Shown one piece after another: positions 30,837 to 33,447 of a stretch of 33,447 nucleotides of DNA. Source of the stretch: Desulfurococcales archaeon (lineage in GTDB: Archaea > Thermoproteota > Thermoprotei_A > Sulfolobales > NBVN01); contig JALWZB010000149.1 in the NCBI GenBank assembly GCA_027002995.1, positions 1 to 33,447 on the forward strand. Direction: 5' to 3'. How positions within the stretch are numbered: position 1 is the stretch's first letter; the number at the start of each line of letters is the position of its first letter. The notes under the pieces are model-generated. The model made no database searches. It worked only from the letters and a program-made list of their open reading frames with translations, and was not told the origin of the DNA. The translations under genes and the position numbers were made by a program.

Positions 30837-31194
30837 TGAATGTCGGTACAGGGTTTCCGTTCAAAGCCACTACTAGGTCACCTTGACATGTTGTCTCCTC
30901 TACCACCGTCGAGTTAGGCTCCACAATCACGGACTTAGTAGTTATTGACCCGTTATCCATCACGCACACCAAATCTACTTCCTCTTTCTCGTCCCCCCAA
31001 TTCGCTATGATGACTTTGTTTGACCCATTAATTACGTAGGCGGCAACGTCACCTGCTCTATCTTCCACACTCGGTGGCGGTTGAACGCCTCTTACTGTTG
31101 AAAGTAGTATTGTGCCAAAGGCTACGACTATCATTGTTAATATGAGTTCTGTGTAGAGGTTCTGAATGCCTTTCCTCAAGCACTCACCCATCAA
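30823..31194 (-). CDS. small type IV pilin-like protein
   Basis: 123 residues. LRKG followed by IQNLYTELILTMIVVAFGTILL is a class III signal: a basic residue and glycine before a hydrophobic helix, with a glutamate near the start of the mature helix as in pilins. Cleavage is expected after G9. The rest is a short beta domain with NGS and NST sequons and two cysteines. The start is uncertain: TTG 31194, the adjacent ATG, or the TTG before RKG, which has GGGTGAG upstream. It may be a minor pilin or a secreted protein using the pilin route. Confidence 0.7.
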   Translation of the reverse strand: MMGECLRKGIQNLYTELILTMIVVAFGTILLSTVRGVQPPPSVEDRAGDVAAYVINGSNKVIIANWGDEKEEVDLVCVMDNGSITTKSVIVEPNSTVVEETTCQGDLVVALNGNPVPTFIISP

Positions 31195-31214
31195 GTAAGA
31201 GGGTAATTAAATTG

Positions 31215-31985
31215 TTACTTAGTCTCGCCTTTTGAGGTTTCTTGAAGTTTACTTCTGTGATAAGGGCACATGGAGTTAATCATGCATTCATGGCATAGGG
31301 GATTCCTAGCTCTGCAGACCTTACGACCATGCATAATTATCGCTAGGTGTGCGGCTAAGAGGAACTCCGGGTCTCTAGGGAGGAGTTGCAGTACTCTCCC
31401 CCTAAGTCTCTCGTATGGTTCACTTCTACGCCCTATACCCATCCTCTCTAGGAACCTCCTTATATGCGTGTCCATGGGGAAGGTTGGGTAGCCCCTCACA
31501 AACAACAGGAAAACGTCTGCGGTCTTCGGTCCAATACCACCTATTCCCAAAAGTCTCTCCCTCAATCTCTCGGGGTCCTCCCTCATCAGCGCATCTGGAT
31601 CGCTCCTAAACTCCTTCAGTACGTTGGCTATTGCCCGACTCTTTTGACGCTGCATTCCTGACGGCCTGATTATTTCCTCGAGTTCCTCAACCGATACCCC
31701 TCTCAACTTAGCAGGGTCTAAGAATTCACCGACTCTTTCCTTGAGTCTCCGAAGCGCGATACTAGCATTCCTGTCAGATGTGTTTTGGGATAGGATAATG
31801 GACACTAGGATACCGATAGGGTGGATGCCCCCATTCCTGACGAGCTTATATGATGGGAAGTCATCTAAACGTATGTTAGGGTAATATACGCTAATCAACG
31901 TTCTCACAGCCTTAAGGAATTCCTCGCGCCTAGCAGTAATGCTCTCATTACCCTTTTTGGAGGTGATGTCGTTCAAGGGGCGCAA
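31215..31985 (-). CDS. nth: endonuclease III-like DNA glycosylase/AP lyase
   Basis: 256 residues of the HhH-GPD family, removing oxidised pyrimidines and cutting abasic sites. The hairpin LLGIGGIGPKTADV carries the catalytic lysine K154, MDTH supplies D172, and the [4Fe-4S] cluster ligands are C224, C231, C234 and C240 in the canonical C-x6-C-x2-C-x5-C spacing. The N-terminal extension of ~20 residues is polar. TTG start; no ATG lies in reach. It is upstream of the pilin-like gene on the same strand, with a 20-bp gap. Other members of the superfamily (MutY, mismatch glycosylases) are less likely. Confidence 0.87.
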   Translation of the reverse strand: MRPLNDITSKKGNESITARREEFLKAVRTLISVYYPNIRLDDFPSYKLVRNGGIHPIGILVSIILSQNTSDRNASIALRRLKERVGEFLDPAKLRGVSVEELEEIIRPSGMQRQKSRAIANVLKEFRSDPDALMREDPERLRERLLGIGGIGPKTADVFLLFVRGYPTFPMDTHIRRFLERMGIGRRSEPYERLRGRVLQLLPRDPEFLLAAHLAIIMHGRKVCRARNPLCHECMINSMCPYHRSKLQETSKGETK

Positions 31986-32115
31986 CCACTACCCATAGTG
32001 GTAGTCTCAGGATAAAACTGTCGGTGCTTCGGTGTTGCCCGAGTATCACTTAGGAAATACTGATCCACCTAACCCCCGGTTTTTAATGCTTGAGTGACTT
32101 AGAGAGGAATATACG

Positions 32116-32412
32116 GTGGGGAAGGTGAAGTGGGGAAAGGCGATAGCGTACGGAGTAAGGTTCTTCCTAATGTCTGCGGCATTCACTATTATTGGATTAG
32201 TTATGTTGGCCTCGGCACTATCTGTGAAGATAGCGGCGGATGGTGATGGTGCATACGTCCTCAGCGTGAACGTATCAGCCCTAAGCAACTTAGGCGCGTT
32301 AATACTCGCTATCATGGGACTAACAATACTAGTTATAGGGAACGCCGCCTCATTCTTTAAGATACTCTCTGAACTACTCAATGATTCATCCTCACGAGAT
32401 TACTTCTGGTAA
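32116..32412 (+). CDS. small membrane protein, two helices
   Basis: 98 residues: basic N-terminus, a membrane helix (about 15-36), a short external loop with a VNVS sequon, a second helix (about 57-77) and a polar tail. I do not recognise a family. GTG start; the TATA-like GTTTTTAAT (about 32078-32087) sits ~30 nt ahead. Its 3' end overlaps the convergent gene at 32400 by 13 bp. It may be coupled to the secreted protein opposite, but only position says so. Confidence 0.6.
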   Translation: MGKVKWGKAIAYGVRFFLMSAAFTIIGLVMLASALSVKIAADGDGAYVLSVNVSALSNLGALILAIMGLTILVIGNAASFFKILSELLNDSSSRDYFW

Positions 32413-33263
32413 GCTTTCCGTACCCTGAAATACATTATCCCCATAGCAACCGCTAACGCTATGCTTAGGGCGAGTAATGCGTAGGGAACCCATCCCGGCA
32501 TTGAGGAGGTTTTGGTCGGTAGTGTGGTTGATGTGGATGGTACATGACCCACCACAATCTCCTTCAGAAGTTCCGTGTTAGCCGCAACTAACTTAACGTA
32601 CAGGGTCACCCGAACCTTAACATTCCTTGAACCTAGGTTCATTACGGACGTGGTCCCATTGACGTACCTTAACAGGATCCCTGTCCTGCATTCGTAGTAC
32701 GCCTCACCACTGACACCGACATCATATCTTCTCGCGTTAAACAAGGCTTCATCCACACTGATTAGGTTGCACGATTTTGACGGAACCTCCAATCGTACTG
32801 GCGAGACAGCTGCTACGGCCCTCAACACTTCCTGCAACTTACTCTTAGGCACTACGGCATTATCTATGGACGGGATAATGAACTTCTTAATGAACATGGT
32901 GACGTTACTCCCCGCCCAGCCAAGCAGTGCTGCCAGCGCTACCCACGATCCTGAAACGAACCTCACGGTAATGTTTCCTACGGGGCTTGAAATAACTTTA
33001 ACGTGAGTTGAGTTTAGGTTAGTTATTACGTACATATAGTATTCGCTCACATTAAGTGTCACGGAAGCGCCGCCTATGTTGCTTACCTCCACGCTGTACG
33101 TATACTCATACTTCAGCCTAAGGCTTTCTCCAACAATATTGAAGGCGTCGTCAAGTCCGCCCGCACGTACTGCTATACTAGAGAAGACCATCCCAACCGT
33201 TGCTAAGGCAATCGGAACAAGAAGCACTACACTAAGAATTACTCGTGGGTGTTCAGCCCTCAT
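32400..33263 (-). CDS. secreted membrane-anchored protein, unknown
   Basis: 287 residues. An N-terminal signal/anchor (about 9-31) is followed by a ~215-residue external part rich in beta strands, with several N-glycosylation sequons and two cysteines (CNL, YEC). Then come a threonine/serine-rich linker (STSTTLPTKTSS) and a C-terminal membrane helix (about 256-279) with basic end RKAYQK. This stalk-like layout is typical of archaeal surface proteins. ATG start; a TATA-like TTATTTAAAGG (minus strand) lies near 33301-33311. No domain is recognised. Confidence 0.7.
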   Translation of the reverse strand: MRAEHPRVILSVVLLVPIALATVGMVFSSIAVRAGGLDDAFNIVGESLRLKYEYTYSVEVSNIGGASVTLNVSEYYMYVITNLNSTHVKVISSPVGNITVRFVSGSWVALAALLGWAGSNVTMFIKKFIIPSIDNAVVPKSKLQEVLRAVAAVSPVRLEVPSKSCNLISVDEALFNARRYDVGVSGEAYYECRTGILLRYVNGTTSVMNLGSRNVKVRVTLYVKLVAANTELLKEIVVGHVPSTSTTLPTKTSSMPGWVPYALLALSIALAVAMGIMYFRVRKAYQK

Positions 33264-33313
33264 CGTTTACCCACCGTTACCTAGGGATTATGTGGAGGTT
33301 CCTTTAAATAATA

Positions 33314-33445
33314 TCATGCATTAGGGCACCTGAGGACACGATATATTAAATGCACTTCATTGCCGCACTCACATCTGATGACGTGGATAAGTTTCAGTTT
33401 AACCCACTCACTGAAGGCTCCGAAGCCACGTCCCTCCACGGGTGT
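33314..33445 (-). CDS. C-terminal end of a minus-strand gene, truncated by window edge
   Basis: An open frame enters from the right edge and stops at 33314-33316 after about 43 residues ending VIRCECGNEVHLIYRVLRCPNA. The C-x-C...C cysteines suggest a small zinc-binding end. The stop lies just before the TATA of the next minus-strand gene, as expected for a real 3' end. A plus-strand ATG frame over the same bases (from 33350) is also open, so coding strand is not certain. Confidence 0.4.
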   Translation of the reverse strand, partial: TPVEGRGFGAFSEWVKLKLIHVIRCECGNEVHLIYRVLRCPNA

Positions 33446-33447
33446 GA

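Noticed and set aside
1-33447. CRISPR array
   Set aside because: No regularly spaced 24-37 bp direct repeats were seen on either strand; the short direct repeats near 22.2 and 23.6 kb occur only twice each.
33350-33447. Plus-strand gene start at the right edge
   Set aside because: The ATG sits directly on the TATA-like bases with no leader or ribosome site, and the minus frame has a more protein-like cysteine pattern; still uncertain.

Overview
The window reads as part of the chromosome of a thermophilic-type archaeon, most likely a Thermoproteota (crenarchaeal) lineage. The reasons are: archaeal TATA-like boxes about 25 nt upstream of start codons with little or no leader; GGTG/GGTGATC-type ribosome sites inside operons; frequent GTG and TTG starts; archaeal TyrRS, an aKMT-like methyltransferase, class III signal peptides, a DUF2192-like protein and an IS200/IS605 TnpB relic of crenarchaeal type. 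I do not assign a genus. Gene density is high and several convergent neighbours overlap at their 3' ends.

Layout. 1-4.2 kb: the end of a ParB-fold (possibly SerK-like) gene, then a minus-strand series with htpX, a small unknown, a DUF2192-like protein, a nucleotidyltransferase and a winged-helix protein. 4.3-10.8 kb: a membrane glycosyltransferase with a possible leader peptide, a candidate C/D-box RNA, an HD hydrolase, a BtuF-C-D type importer whose binding protein stands on a long coiled coil, and a YfbR-like HD protein. 10.7-17.3 kb: a small leaderless gene, tRNA-Val(UAC), hisC, a pilin-like secreted protein, a PadR regulator, YbjQ, a radical SAM protein and small unknowns.

17.4-21.6 kb: ATP-type PEP carboxykinase, a TnpB relic, a membrane PH-domain protein and an aminotransferase. 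21.7-26.4 kb: a Nudix hydrolase, then a very unusual protein joining a threonine-synthase fold to a PadR DNA-binding domain, followed by a complete ECF vitamin-type transporter (S, fused A-A', T). The synthase half has lost the PLP lysine and other cofactor-loop residues, which suggests a ligand-sensing regulator of the transporter next to it. This is the best candidate for an undescribed system here.

26.4-33.4 kb: an FlK-like thioesterase, a creatininase-family hydrolase and TyrRS in one run; a divergent pair of ribbon-helix-helix regulators around a 32-bp near-perfect palindrome, one of which appears to begin at an AUA codon; then an MBL hydrolase, an aKMT-like methyltransferase, a pilin-like protein, endonuclease III and membrane proteins of unknown role.
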